A stretch of DNA of 13,619 bases from Chloroflexota bacterium. GTDB taxonomy: Bacteria; Chloroflexota; Dehalococcoidia; RBG-13-53-26. Shown in pieces: positions 1-7,099 of the stretch (within the stretch, counting starts at the first letter, position 1; every line of letters starts with the position of its first letter). Location: assembly GCA_030616195.1 (NCBI GenBank), contig JAUWXW010000013.1, forward strand, positions 1 to 13,619, given 5' to 3'. Below the pieces are notes generated by a model, which saw nothing but the letters and a program-made list of their open reading frames with translations, made no database searches and was not told the DNA's origin. A program made the position numbers and the translations under genes.

Positions 1-2
1 CC

Positions 3-209
3 TACATTCTTGTCGGATTTCTAACCATCATCATAGGCGGGTGCTCCGTCACCCGCCCCGCTGGGCAGGGGGCAGAGCCCTCACCACAGGCGAGTCGGTC
101 AACAGAGTCGACTCTGGCGACCTGCGGAGACCTATGGAGACCTGCCCTATGCTTCGGCACACCTCATTGGCGGCTGCATTGCAGCCGAAAGGGGGCACTT
201 CTGCTATAA
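3..209 (+). CDS. Possible 3' part of a lipoprotein-like reading frame (low confidence)
   Basis: This frame is open from the left edge to a TAA at 207-209 and has no start codon in the window. Its first residues form a hydrophobic stretch (YILVGFLTIIIGGC) that ends like a lipobox. A Ser/Thr/Pro-rich segment follows, as in the linker after a lipidated cysteine. The last ~25 residues look unlike a folded protein, and the frame runs through a hairpin and into the TATAAT box of the next transcription unit. It could be the start of a small or decayed lipoprotein gene, or chance. An alternative is that an upstream gene ends at the TAA at 22-24 in another frame. No family recognised. Confidence 0.2.
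   Translation, partial: YILVGFLTIIIGGCSVTRPAGQGAEPSPQASRSTESTLATCGDLWRPALCFGTPHWRLHCSRKGALLL
36..57. terminator. Hairpin near left edge, possible terminator
   Basis: The arms GGCGGGTG (36-43) and CACCCGCC (50-57) are perfectly complementary around a 6-base loop. No T-run follows on either strand, so it is not a classical intrinsic terminator. It could end transcription of a gene lying to the left, for example one stopping at the TAA at 22-24. Confidence 0.35.
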
Positions 210-210
210 T
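171..210 (+). promoter_or_regulatory. Promoter with overlapping palindromic operator, ahead of ferredoxin/AOR pair
   Basis: A perfect consensus -10 box TATAAT lies at 205-210, about 70 bases before the ferredoxin-like gene. Directly upstream is the perfect palindrome CGGCTGCATTGCAGCCG (171-187), with 8-base arms around one central T. Its right half covers where a -35 box would sit with a 17-18 base spacer. No good -35 consensus is present (TTGCAG at 179-184 would give a 20-base spacer). That arrangement would suit a dimeric regulator that either represses by blocking the -35 region or activates a weak promoter. The operator role is inferred. Confidence 0.45.
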
Positions 211-213
211 GTC

Positions 214-230
214 AAGGGCTCTTGGCCCTT
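214..230 (+). other. Stem-loop at predicted 5' end of ferredoxin/AOR transcript
   Basis: AAGGGC (214-219) pairs with GCCCTT (225-230) around a 5-base loop, starting 4-8 bases after the TATAAT box. It would therefore form at the very 5' end of the mRNA, where such stems can stabilise transcripts. Function not shown. Confidence 0.3.
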
Positions 231-280
231 CGGGGCATTATCGGGGATAACACTCCCGGCAGCCCCTTGCGGAGGACTAT

Positions 281-817
281 GTGGTATCGAAAAAGCTGAC
301 TGTGATTCCGGAGCAGTGTTCCGGTTGCCGCATCTGTGAACTGGTCTGCGCCATCAAACATTTCGGGGTGAATAACCCCAAGAAGGCCGCCATAAGGGTG
401 TTGACCACATACCCCCATCCGGTCACCAGAATGCCCATTGTGTGCAGCCAGTGCAAGTCGCCTCCCTGCGCACAGGTGTGTCCCGTCGACGCCCTGCGGT
501 GCGTCGACGGCGTCGTCCAACTGGACGAGGAGGACTGCGTTTCCTGCTATAAATGCGTGGAAGCCTGTCCCTTCGGGGCCATATACGCCCATGACGATTG
601 TGAACTGCCCATCAAGTGTGACATGTGCGGAGGAGACCCCGAGTGCGTCAAGAAATGTCCCAAGGGAGCCCTGCGGCTCATACCCACGGCCGTTCTCGGC
701 GAAACCAGACGTCTCAACAATGTCCTGAGCTACACCCAGATGAAAGAGATCGAGTTCTACGAGAAGGGCGAAAAGAAGATCATCCGCTACGCCGAGATAG
801 GTAAGGAAGAGCTATGA
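281..817 (+). CDS. Four-cluster [4Fe-4S] ferredoxin-like subunit (HycB/DmsB type), AOR partner
   Basis: This 178-residue protein probably carries electrons to or from the AOR encoded next to it in the cytoplasm. It has 16 cysteines in four clusters: 13/16/19/23, 55/58/63/67, 86/89/92/96 and 113/116/122/126. This is the usual layout of DmsB/HycB-type subunits, which bind four [4Fe-4S] centres. There is no signal peptide or membrane segment, and the C-terminal ~45 residues are Cys-free. The GTG start at 281 is chosen because GGAGG (271-275) lies 5 bases upstream; an ATG at 279 in another frame stops after six codons. Its 3' end overlaps the AOR start as ATGA, so the two are translationally coupled. 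The family call is firm. The partnership is inferred from coupling and from similar pairs known beside AOR-family enzymes. Confidence 0.9.
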   Translation: MVSKKLTVIPEQCSGCRICELVCAIKHFGVNNPKKAAIRVLTTYPHPVTRMPIVCSQCKSPPCAQVCPVDALRCVDGVVQLDEEDCVSCYKCVEACPFGAIYAHDDCELPIKCDMCGGDPECVKKCPKGALRLIPTAVLGETRRLNNVLSYTQMKEIEFYEKGEKKIIRYAEIGKEEL

Positions 818-2643
818 GCATAAAGGCGGGGTATTTTAAGAAGATTCTGCAAATAGACCTCACCAGGGGCAGCGCCGAGCGCCGGGACCTGCCGGACGCC
901 TTCATCGAAAAGTACATCGGGGGACGGGGCTTTGGGGCCAAGCTGGTGTGGGACAACCTGAGAAAGCATGACTTCAGGGTTGATCCCCTGGGCCCGGACA
1001 ACCTCCTGGTCATCGCCCCGGGACCCCTGACCGGGGCCTACGTGCCTTCATCGGGCAAGAACTCCTTTGTGGCCATCTCACCCCTTACCGGGCTGTATGG
1101 CGATTCGTCCATAGGCGGCAGCTTCGGGGTCGAACTCCGACAGGCGGGAATAGATGCTGTCTCCATCACCGGCAGGGCGCCGGAAATGTGTGTCGTTTTC
1201 ATCGACAACGGTGACACGACCATCCTCGCCATGCCTGAACTGAAAGGGAAAAGCTGCCTGGAAGCTGAAGGAATGATCAAGGAGCGGTTGGGCACTCATG
1301 CCGTCCACGTGGCTACCATCGGCGTGGGCGGCGAGAACCTAGTGAGATTCGCCTGTGTCAATGCCGACTGGGGCCGCAATGCCGGAAGGACCGGGATGGG
1401 CGCAGTCATGGGGTCGAAGAACCTCAAGGCTATCGCCGTGCGGGGTGACAAGGATATTCCAGTCCACGATTTGACCGGGCTCATGGCTGAGAATGACAAG
1501 GCTTGCAGGTACATGCGGGAACACCAGTACTTCAAGATGTGGCAGCAGGAAGGCCTGATGAACATCATCGCCTACGCCAACGACAGGGGAATTCTGCCGG
1601 CGTACAATTTCAAGGACAGCGTTTTCGCCAGGGCCGACCAGATCAACGGCACCACCATGGTGGACAACTACAAGATCGGTGACAGCGCCTGTTTTTGCTG
1701 TCCCATGTGCTGCGGCAATATCTGCCTGGTGAAGAGTGGCAAATACGCCGGCACGGTGGTTGAAGGGCCGGAATATGAAACGTGCGCCATGTTGGGCTCA
1801 AATGTGGGCATCGACAATTTTGCGGCAGTGCTTTCGGCAAACCGGCTTTGTGATGAGGTGGGGATAGACACGATTTCCGCCGGGAGCATTGTGGGAGCCG
1901 TTATAGAGGGGTACGAGAAGGGGATCCTGTCGCTGTCCGACCTGGATGGAGAGGAAATCACCTGGGGACAGGAGGAGGCGATTCTGGAATTGATTGAAAA
2001 GATAGCTCGCCGGCATGGCATCGGCGACGTTCTGGCCGATGGGGCTCGCCGCATTATCGAGAAATGGCCGGAAATGGACAAGGTCATCCTGCATGTCAAG
2101 GGCCTGGACCAGTCGGCCTACGACAGCCGTCCCAGCATATCCATGGCGCTGGCGTATGCCACCTCAGACATAGGGGCACACCACACACGGGCCTGGACCG
2201 TGGCCAGGGAAATCGAACAGGGACAGAACTGGTCTGACGACGACAAGGTCGACATCGTGATTTATCACCAGGAGGTGCGCTCATTGTTCGACATGCTCGG
2301 CGTTTGCCGCCTGCCCTGGGTGGAACTCGGGCTGAGTGAACGGCACTACCAGAACTTCTATAAATACGTGACCGGAAAGGAAGCATCCCTGGAGGAGCTT
2401 CTGGAGCGCTCGAATGACGTTTACGACCTGACGCGCCTGACGAATGCCCGTCTCGGCGCCACTCGCCAGGACGACAGCCTTCCCTACAAGGTCTGGGCCA
2501 AGCCTCCGCTCACCGGGCCGACTGCGGGCAGGGTGATCAACCAGGAGGACTTCAGCAGGCTTCTGTCGCTGTACTATCAAAGGCGCGGCTGGGACGAAGA
2601 TGGCATCCCCCCGGCTGGGCTGGAGAAGAAATTTGAAGATTAG
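814..2643 (+). CDS. Aldehyde:ferredoxin oxidoreductase (AOR family, W/Mo-bis-pterin enzyme)
   Basis: This 609-residue protein has full AOR-family length. The N-terminal domain has the family's GGRGFGAKL segment (37-44), and GRTGMGAVMGSKNLKAIAVRG (191-211) matches the pterin-binding core. A cysteine-rich stretch (293-304) fits CX2CX3C as C293, C296 and C300. C498 in LGVCRLPW is the likely fourth ligand of the [4Fe-4S] cluster. Characterised family members oxidise aldehydes to acids (or the reverse) with ferredoxin, while the BamB branch takes part in benzoyl-CoA reduction; the sequence alone does not tell which applies here. The start ATG overlaps the ferredoxin stop, and a GGAAGAG ribosome site lies just upstream. 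The extra cysteines C295, C299 and C304 around the cluster motif are unusual. The substrate is unknown. Confidence 0.93.
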   Translation: MSIKAGYFKKILQIDLTRGSAERRDLPDAFIEKYIGGRGFGAKLVWDNLRKHDFRVDPLGPDNLLVIAPGPLTGAYVPSSGKNSFVAISPLTGLYGDSSIGGSFGVELRQAGIDAVSITGRAPEMCVVFIDNGDTTILAMPELKGKSCLEAEGMIKERLGTHAVHVATIGVGGENLVRFACVNADWGRNAGRTGMGAVMGSKNLKAIAVRGDKDIPVHDLTGLMAENDKACRYMREHQYFKMWQQEGLMNIIAYANDRGILPAYNFKDSVFARADQINGTTMVDNYKIGDSACFCCPMCCGNICLVKSGKYAGTVVEGPEYETCAMLGSNVGIDNFAAVLSANRLCDEVGIDTISAGSIVGAVIEGYEKGILSLSDLDGEEITWGQEEAILELIEKIARRHGIGDVLADGARRIIEKWPEMDKVILHVKGLDQSAYDSRPSISMALAYATSDIGAHHTRAWTVAREIEQGQNWSDDDKVDIVIYHQEVRSLFDMLGVCRLPWVELGLSERHYQNFYKYVTGKEASLEELLERSNDVYDLTRLTNARLGATRQDDSLPYKVWAKPPLTGPTAGRVINQEDFSRLLSLYYQRRGWDEDGIPPAGLEKKFED

Positions 2644-2793
2644 CTCTGGCGATACCCAAACAGGGAAGCTCAAAACAGCACGATTTATAGGTTTTGGCTC
2701 ATTCGGATTTAGGGTTTTGACCCCGGCACGGGCGCAACTACTCGGTGCACTATATATAAAGCGAAGGGTCACAGAATCAAGGAGGTGTGAACA
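2644..2793 (+). promoter_or_regulatory. AOR-flavoprotein gap with strong ribosome site and AT-rich box
   Basis: The 150-base gap ends in a near-perfect ribosome site AAGGAGGTG about 7 bases before the flavoprotein ATG. TATATATAAA at 2751-2760 is a candidate -10 region. No -35 box sits at the right distance (TTGACC at 2717-2722 is about 28 bases away), so a separate promoter is only possible. No terminator hairpin was seen, so read-through from the AOR gene is also possible. Confidence 0.3.
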
Positions 2794-4386
2794 ATGGTTC
2801 AACAGACCAAGTTGCCCAAGAGTTGGGATATGGAGGTCGACCTGGTATCCGCCGGTTCAAGCAGCGGCGGACTGGCCGCTGTCATCCTGGGCCACGATCT
2901 GGGCCTGAGTACCATACTGCTGGAAAAGTCGGAAGCCCTGGGCGGAGGCACAGCTCTGTCGGGTGGCGTACTCTGGATACCATACAACCACCATATGCTG
3001 GAGGAGGGCCTCACGGACTCCCGGGAGGAAGCCCTGACCTATATACGCGGTCTCAGCATGGGACGCCACGACGAGGAACAGTTGGCGACTTATTTGGACA
3101 CCGGACCAGAGGTGATCCGCTATATGGAGGAACATACGCCTTTGAAGCTGACCATTGAGGCCAGCCCTGACTACTACGCCGATCTCCCGGGCGGGAAGAA
3201 GCATGGCCGCCAGTTGTATGCCGACCCAGAAGTCATGTTACCGCTCCTGACCGAGGCAGAGAAGACGCATCCTATACTCGCCAAGGTGCGGCGGGATCCC
3301 GTTCCCTTCTTCATAGGTATGCGCGAACTCTGGGCAGAGGGGCGGGGCCTTATTGGCCCTCTGTCCATGGCCTGCGCTGATCGGGGTATCAACGTACTCA
3401 TGGGTACCAGGGCCAGGCAGTTAATAGTCCAGGAGGGCAGGGTCATAGGCCTGTGGGCCGAGCGCGACGGTAAGGACTTTTTCGTCAGAGGCAAGAAGGG
3501 GGTGTTGCTGGCAACGGGAGGGTTTGAGTGGAACAACGAGATGAACAAGAGATTCATGAACGCCCCCACTCTATCTCCATTCACGCCACCTTCCAATGAG
3601 GGGGATGGCCACATAATGGGCATGGAGGTTGGCGCCGCGGTGGCCCTCATGGACCACTCCATATATCAACCCACTATATACGTCGAGGGGGAGGAGAACG
3701 AGGGTAAGCCGCTCTACCGGGGCATCTCCTATGGCTATCCGGGCAATATCATCGTGAACCGCCATGGCAAACGTTGCTGTAATGACTCATTCTACCCGGA
3801 CATAGGCAGGGCATTAGTGACCTATAATAAGGTCACCTCAGAACTGGCCAATGTGCCAATGTTCTGGATTGCCGATCAAGCCCATACAGACCGTTCGGGC
3901 ATTGGCATTCTGTCCACCATCACCAAGAACCCTGACTGGCTCATTCGAGCTAATACCCTGCCAGAGCTGGCTGAGAAATTGGGCATTCCCGGGGACAGTC
4001 TGGTAGAGACGGTGGACCGGTTTAACACGTTTGCCCGGGAGGGGCGTGACCCTGACTTTCATCGAGGGGAGAGCACCTACCAGTTCTGGTGGGGCAGTAG
4101 AGAATGGTCTGACTTCCAGCCCAATCCCACCTTGGGCCCCCTGGAAAAGCCCCCCTTCTACGGGGTGAGGCTCCGCGTGGGCTCAGTGGGTAATCTTGGA
4201 GGACTGGTGATCAACACAAACGCTCAGGTAATAAACACCCAGGGGGAGATCATACCAGGCCTGTACGGCACCAGCAATACGACGGCACTCCTATCACATG
4301 GCTTTACCTACACCAGCGGTTCCTGCCAGGCCAAAAGCATGATCTTCGGCTACATCGCTGCTCGCCACATGGCCAAAAGCAAGTGA
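2794..4386 (+). CDS. FAD-dependent oxidoreductase, 3-ketosteroid dehydrogenase/fumarate reductase-like
   Basis: This 530-residue flavoprotein belongs to the FAD_binding_2 superfamily. Its closest features are those of 3-ketosteroid-Delta1-dehydrogenases: GGVLWIPYNHHM (57-68), LATGGFEWN in the middle, a segment like fNxFAxxGxDxDFhRG, and PPFYGVRL...GGLVI near the C-terminus. Such enzymes desaturate ring or acyl substrates, passing hydride to FAD. E44 at the end of strand 2 should bind the FAD ribose. Two departures stand out. The first dinucleotide motif reads GSSSGG (21-26), with Ser at the usual second glycine. The usual TYPGxG active-site motif reads TYTSGS (505-510), keeping Y506 but losing the following glycine. 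No signal peptide. Fumarate/enoate-reductase-like activity is an alternative. Confidence 0.82.
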   Translation: MVQQTKLPKSWDMEVDLVSAGSSSGGLAAVILGHDLGLSTILLEKSEALGGGTALSGGVLWIPYNHHMLEEGLTDSREEALTYIRGLSMGRHDEEQLATYLDTGPEVIRYMEEHTPLKLTIEASPDYYADLPGGKKHGRQLYADPEVMLPLLTEAEKTHPILAKVRRDPVPFFIGMRELWAEGRGLIGPLSMACADRGINVLMGTRARQLIVQEGRVIGLWAERDGKDFFVRGKKGVLLATGGFEWNNEMNKRFMNAPTLSPFTPPSNEGDGHIMGMEVGAAVALMDHSIYQPTIYVEGEENEGKPLYRGISYGYPGNIIVNRHGKRCCNDSFYPDIGRALVTYNKVTSELANVPMFWIADQAHTDRSGIGILSTITKNPDWLIRANTLPELAEKLGIPGDSLVETVDRFNTFAREGRDPDFHRGESTYQFWWGSREWSDFQPNPTLGPLEKPPFYGVRLRVGSVGNLGGLVINTNAQVINTQGEIIPGLYGTSNTTALLSHGFTYTSGSCQAKSMIFGYIAARHMAKSK

Positions 4387-4447
4387 AGCCGGTAACGGGG
4401 TAATGGTCTTCTCTCAATACCTAGTCTGGTACTAGGAAGCCGCCAGC

Positions 4448-4469
4448 GGAACGACCTAAAGGTCGTTCC
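4448..4469. repeat. Perfect palindrome in convergent gap (10-base arms)
   Basis: GGAACGACCT (4448-4457) is the exact reverse complement of AGGTCGTTCC (4460-4469), with two bases between. CTAC follows at 4470-4473. The core CGACCTAAAGGTCG closely resembles CGACCCTAAAAGGGTCG at 7318-7334, which is also followed by CTAC. The pair may be copies of an interspersed palindromic repeat. It could also help terminate the flavoprotein transcript, although no T-run follows. Confidence 0.6.
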
Positions 4470-4472
4470 CTA

Positions 4473-4509
4473 CGTGGTGTGAAGCAGCCGAGGGCGGTTT
4501 CACACCACG
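4473..4509. terminator. Long inverted repeat, likely bidirectional termination hairpin
   Basis: The 11-base arms CGTGGTGTGAA (4473-4483) and TTCACACCACG (4499-4509) pair perfectly around a 15-base GC-rich loop. It lies between two genes that face each other, where a hairpin active on both strands makes sense. There is no T-tract. Confidence 0.45.
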
Positions 4510-4593
4510 CTACTCTCTGGAAGGATTCCCAAGAAGGCTGGAAATCCTACCTCGAAAAGAGAAAGCCCGAGTTTCGGGGGTATTGAAGGAGAT

Positions 4594-4625
4594 GGGTAGG
4601 TTACCCGACGTCGGGCAACCTACCC
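4594..4625. repeat. 32-base near-perfect palindrome before CoA-transferase stop
   Basis: GGGTAGGTT (4594-4602) pairs with AACCTACCC (4617-4625). Inside them CCCGACGTCGGG (4604-4615) is itself a palindrome, and the only break is one A/C mismatch. The right flank GCAACCTACCCC (4615-4626) recurs exactly at 8904-8915 beside another hairpin. It lies about 30 bases beyond the stop of the minus-strand CoA-transferase gene and may serve as its terminator. A smaller hairpin CCCGA/TCGGG (4566-4578) lies nearby. Confidence 0.55.
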
Positions 4626-4656
4626 CAGGAGCCGAGTTCGCCCGCGGCCATGCGCC

Positions 4657-5868
4657 TCACGAGGCCGAGCTTTCCAGGACCTTTTCCTCCTTCAGCCGCC
4701 TTATGTCCTCTTCAGACATTTTCAGCAGCTCACGGCATATCTCTTCGGTATGCTGGGCAAGGAGGGGCGCCGGCGTACTCTCAGGAAAGGTCATATTCGA
4801 TATCTTGAACGGTATGCCTGGATAAAGCCTCTTCCCGGCAACAGGATGGTCTACCTCTATGATGGCATTCAGCCACTTAAGCTGGGGGTCGTTGATGGTG
4901 TCAACGGAACGCTGCGCTACCCCAGCGGCCACCCCGGCAGTCTGAAGGGTATTCATCACCTCATGCGGATCGCGTTCCACAGTCCACTCCTCCACCAGCC
5001 TATCCAGCTCATCCACATTTCTCAACCGGCTCACAGTGTCTGCGAATTTGGGGTCCCTGGTCCAGCCAGGATTGCCAAGGGCATCGCAGAACCTATGCCA
5101 CTCATCGTTGGTGAATACACTTATGGCACACCACTGGTCGTCACCCTGGCAGCGATAGCACCCATAGGGAGCGGCGTAAAGGCTGCGATTGCCCACCGCC
5201 TTGGGAACCCGTTTGTTTAAGGCATAGTCCAGGTAAGCCTCACCAATGAGAGCGGCTGCCACCTCTACCTGGGACATATCGATGAACTGCCCCTTGCCGG
5301 TGCGTCGCCTGTAGTCAAGGGCTGCCAATACCGCCACAACAGCCTGCTTGCTGGCCATGTGATCCGGCAGGGGTACGTTGGAACCTACAGGATAGGGGTC
5401 ATCGGGATGAGCCCACAGGGAGAGCACGCCGGAAGCAGCCGCCAGCATAGGACCATAGGCCTGATAGTCACTGTACGGCCCTCCACTACCGAAACCCTGG
5501 CTGCTGAGGTATATTATGTCAGGTTTGACCTGGCGCACGCTTTCATAGTCGAATCCCAGGCTTTTCATAACCCCACCGCGGAAGTTTTCTCCTATGATGT
5601 CGCTAATCCTAATAAGCTGTCTGACAAGCCCCTTTCCCTTGTCCGTCTTCAGGTTTACCCCAAAGCTTCGTTTACTGCGGTTCGACTCGTTGAACCCGGG
5701 GATGTTATTCATGTCCGGACCAATAGTCCTCAGGAAGTCGAGGTTTTCCATCGACTCTATCTTGATGACATCAGCCCCAAACTCTCCCAGGATCTTGCCG
5801 AAGTCTGGAATTACGGCACCAACGCCAAAGCTTATTACTCGTATTCCGTCAAGGGGGGCATTCGGCAT
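4657..5868 (-). CDS. Family III (CaiB/BaiF) CoA-transferase, second gene of pair
   Basis: This 403-residue enzyme should move CoA between a donor acyl-CoA and a carboxylic acid through an aspartyl-CoA intermediate. The N-terminus carries the family pattern LDGIRVISFG...LGEFGADVIKIES, followed by NRSKRSFGVNLKT (63-75). The likely catalytic Asp is D169 in PLPDHMASK; the same residue number carries the catalytic Asp in formyl-CoA transferase. RRRTGKGQFIDMS (187-199) follows, as expected. AAGGAGGT ends 5 bases before the ATG and overlaps the end of the preceding CoA-transferase gene, 13 bases away, so the two are co-transcribed and perhaps form one complex. Length is normal for the family. The acid substrate cannot be predicted. 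Confidence 0.92.
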   Translation of the reverse strand: MPNAPLDGIRVISFGVGAVIPDFGKILGEFGADVIKIESMENLDFLRTIGPDMNNIPGFNESNRSKRSFGVNLKTDKGKGLVRQLIRISDIIGENFRGGVMKSLGFDYESVRQVKPDIIYLSSQGFGSGGPYSDYQAYGPMLAAASGVLSLWAHPDDPYPVGSNVPLPDHMASKQAVVAVLAALDYRRRTGKGQFIDMSQVEVAAALIGEAYLDYALNKRVPKAVGNRSLYAAPYGCYRCQGDDQWCAISVFTNDEWHRFCDALGNPGWTRDPKFADTVSRLRNVDELDRLVEEWTVERDPHEVMNTLQTAGVAAGVAQRSVDTINDPQLKWLNAIIEVDHPVAGKRLYPGIPFKISNMTFPESTPAPLLAQHTEEICRELLKMSEEDIRRLKEEKVLESSAS

Positions 5869-5881
5869 TTCGACCTCCTTC

Positions 5882-7099
5882 CTATATCACCCCAGCCCGT
5901 CTCAGGGCGGAGAGATCTTCTTTGGAGAAACCCAGTTCCTGGCAGTAGACCTTCTCATTGTGTTCGCCGAGGCACGGAGCAGGGCGTCGTATCTTACAAG
6001 GTGTCTCCGTCCACTTGTACGGCGGCCCCGGGTAGCTAACCTTGCCCACGACTGGATGATCGACTTCAACAAAGAGCTCCCTGGCCCTGGTTTGGGGGCT
6101 GTTGACAAAACCGGCTACATCATAAATCGGAACAATGGGGACACCCTCCCTATGTCCCGCTTCAAAGAGCTCAGCCATGGTAGATTTCATGGTGAACTCC
6201 AGCATAAGAGCATACAGGTCAGCAGCATTGCCAATGCGATACATGAAGTCCCGCCATTCGGGCAGGAGCAGTACCTCCGGCTCGCCAAGCACCTTAACCA
6301 GGGCATCCCACTGCCTCGGGGTGAGGGCAATCACCCGAACGAAGCCGTCTTTGCAGGGATAGACGGGGTAGATGGAAGCTCCGAGTCGAGGCTCAGGCGG
6401 TGGGGGTGGGCTGCCAGGATTGATGCCATAGGAATAGTATGGCAGCGGCCAGGGATAAAGACCCAACCGTGAGCTTTCGTGCACCGAGACGTCAATGTAT
6501 TGTCCCAGTGCCGTACTGCCCCGGTGATAGAGCGACGCGACGATAGACATAGCAGCCACCAGGGAGGCCGCATCATAGGCTGGCGTCCCTGGCAAATTAC
6601 AGGGCGCCTTCTCAGGAAAACCACTGCCGATCATAGTGCTGCTCATGGCGAAGTCTACAATCTCGGAGCCCTTCCAGTCCCTATAAGGGCCACTCTGGCC
6701 GAACTCGGTGATGCTCGCCATGATAAGACCAGCCTTTATCCCTTTGAGCACCTCGTAGTTCAGTCCCAGACTCTCCATATACCCCGGCGGATAGGTCTCA
6801 ACCAGAACGTCCGCGGTCTCGACCAACTTCTTGAAGATGGCTTTGCCGTCGGCACATTCTAAATTCAGAGTTATCCCATATTTGTTGGCATTACGGTAAA
6901 GGAAGTGGAGGCTCTTCTCCATGTGTGGCACATCATCTACGAAAGGTGGGATGCTCCGGGTGGCATCCCCCTGGGGCTTTTCAACCTTGATGACCTCAGC
7001 CCCCATGTCCGCAAGCAGCTTTGTACAGTAGGCTCCCTTACTATCAGCAAGATCCAGGATACGGTATCCGCTTAACGCGCCTTCCTGCTCTTCTGGCAC
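5882..7099 (-). CDS. Family III (CaiB/BaiF) CoA-transferase, first gene of pair
   Basis: This is the second CoA-transferase paralogue, 405 residues from the start chosen here. It has LSGYRILDLADSKGAYCTKL followed by GAEVIKVEKP at the N-terminus and a plausible catalytic aspartate, D176, in PAYDAASL. LGQYIDVSVHES follows, as in relatives. I prefer the GTG at 7099 because GGAGG lies 7 bases upstream and the length then matches the neighbour (403). An ATG at 7123 with only a weak AGG, and a longer frame beginning at 7180, are alternatives. The gene is followed after 13 bases by its partner. Two unlike family III genes in tandem recall heteromeric transferases such as BbsEF of benzylsuccinate degradation, but here both proteins appear to keep the Asp, so two independent enzymes are equally possible. 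Confidence 0.88.
   Translation of the reverse strand: MPEEQEGALSGYRILDLADSKGAYCTKLLADMGAEVIKVEKPQGDATRSIPPFVDDVPHMEKSLHFLYRNANKYGITLNLECADGKAIFKKLVETADVLVETYPPGYMESLGLNYEVLKGIKAGLIMASITEFGQSGPYRDWKGSEIVDFAMSSTMIGSGFPEKAPCNLPGTPAYDAASLVAAMSIVASLYHRGSTALGQYIDVSVHESSRLGLYPWPLPYYSYGINPGSPPPPPEPRLGASIYPVYPCKDGFVRVIALTPRQWDALVKVLGEPEVLLLPEWRDFMYRIGNAADLYALMLEFTMKSTMAELFEAGHREGVPIVPIYDVAGFVNSPQTRARELFVEVDHPVVGKVSYPGPPYKWTETPCKIRRPAPCLGEHNEKVYCQELGFSKEDLSALRRAGVI

Noticed and set aside
122..145. Short direct repeat with 10-base period (GGAGACCT twice)
   Set aside because: Two copies only, too short to call a repeat array or a binding site with any confidence.
41..250. A 69-residue + strand frame before the ferredoxin-like gene
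   Set aside because: It has no ribosome site, runs across a hairpin and the promoter elements, and has an arginine- and proline-rich composition typical of non-coding GC-rich sequence.
2644..2793. TTGACC and TATATA as a promoter for the flavoprotein gene
   Set aside because: The boxes are 28 bases apart, too far for a normal sigma factor; listed only as a possible AT-rich -10 region.
1668..2802. Minus-strand frames of 143 and 173 residues under the AOR gene
   Set aside because: They mirror a gene with complete AOR motifs and carry no recognisable domain.
5359..6472. Long + strand frames opposite the CoA-transferase genes
   Set aside because: Both overlap minus-strand genes with clear CaiB/BaiF motifs and good ribosome sites. 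The + strand products look random.
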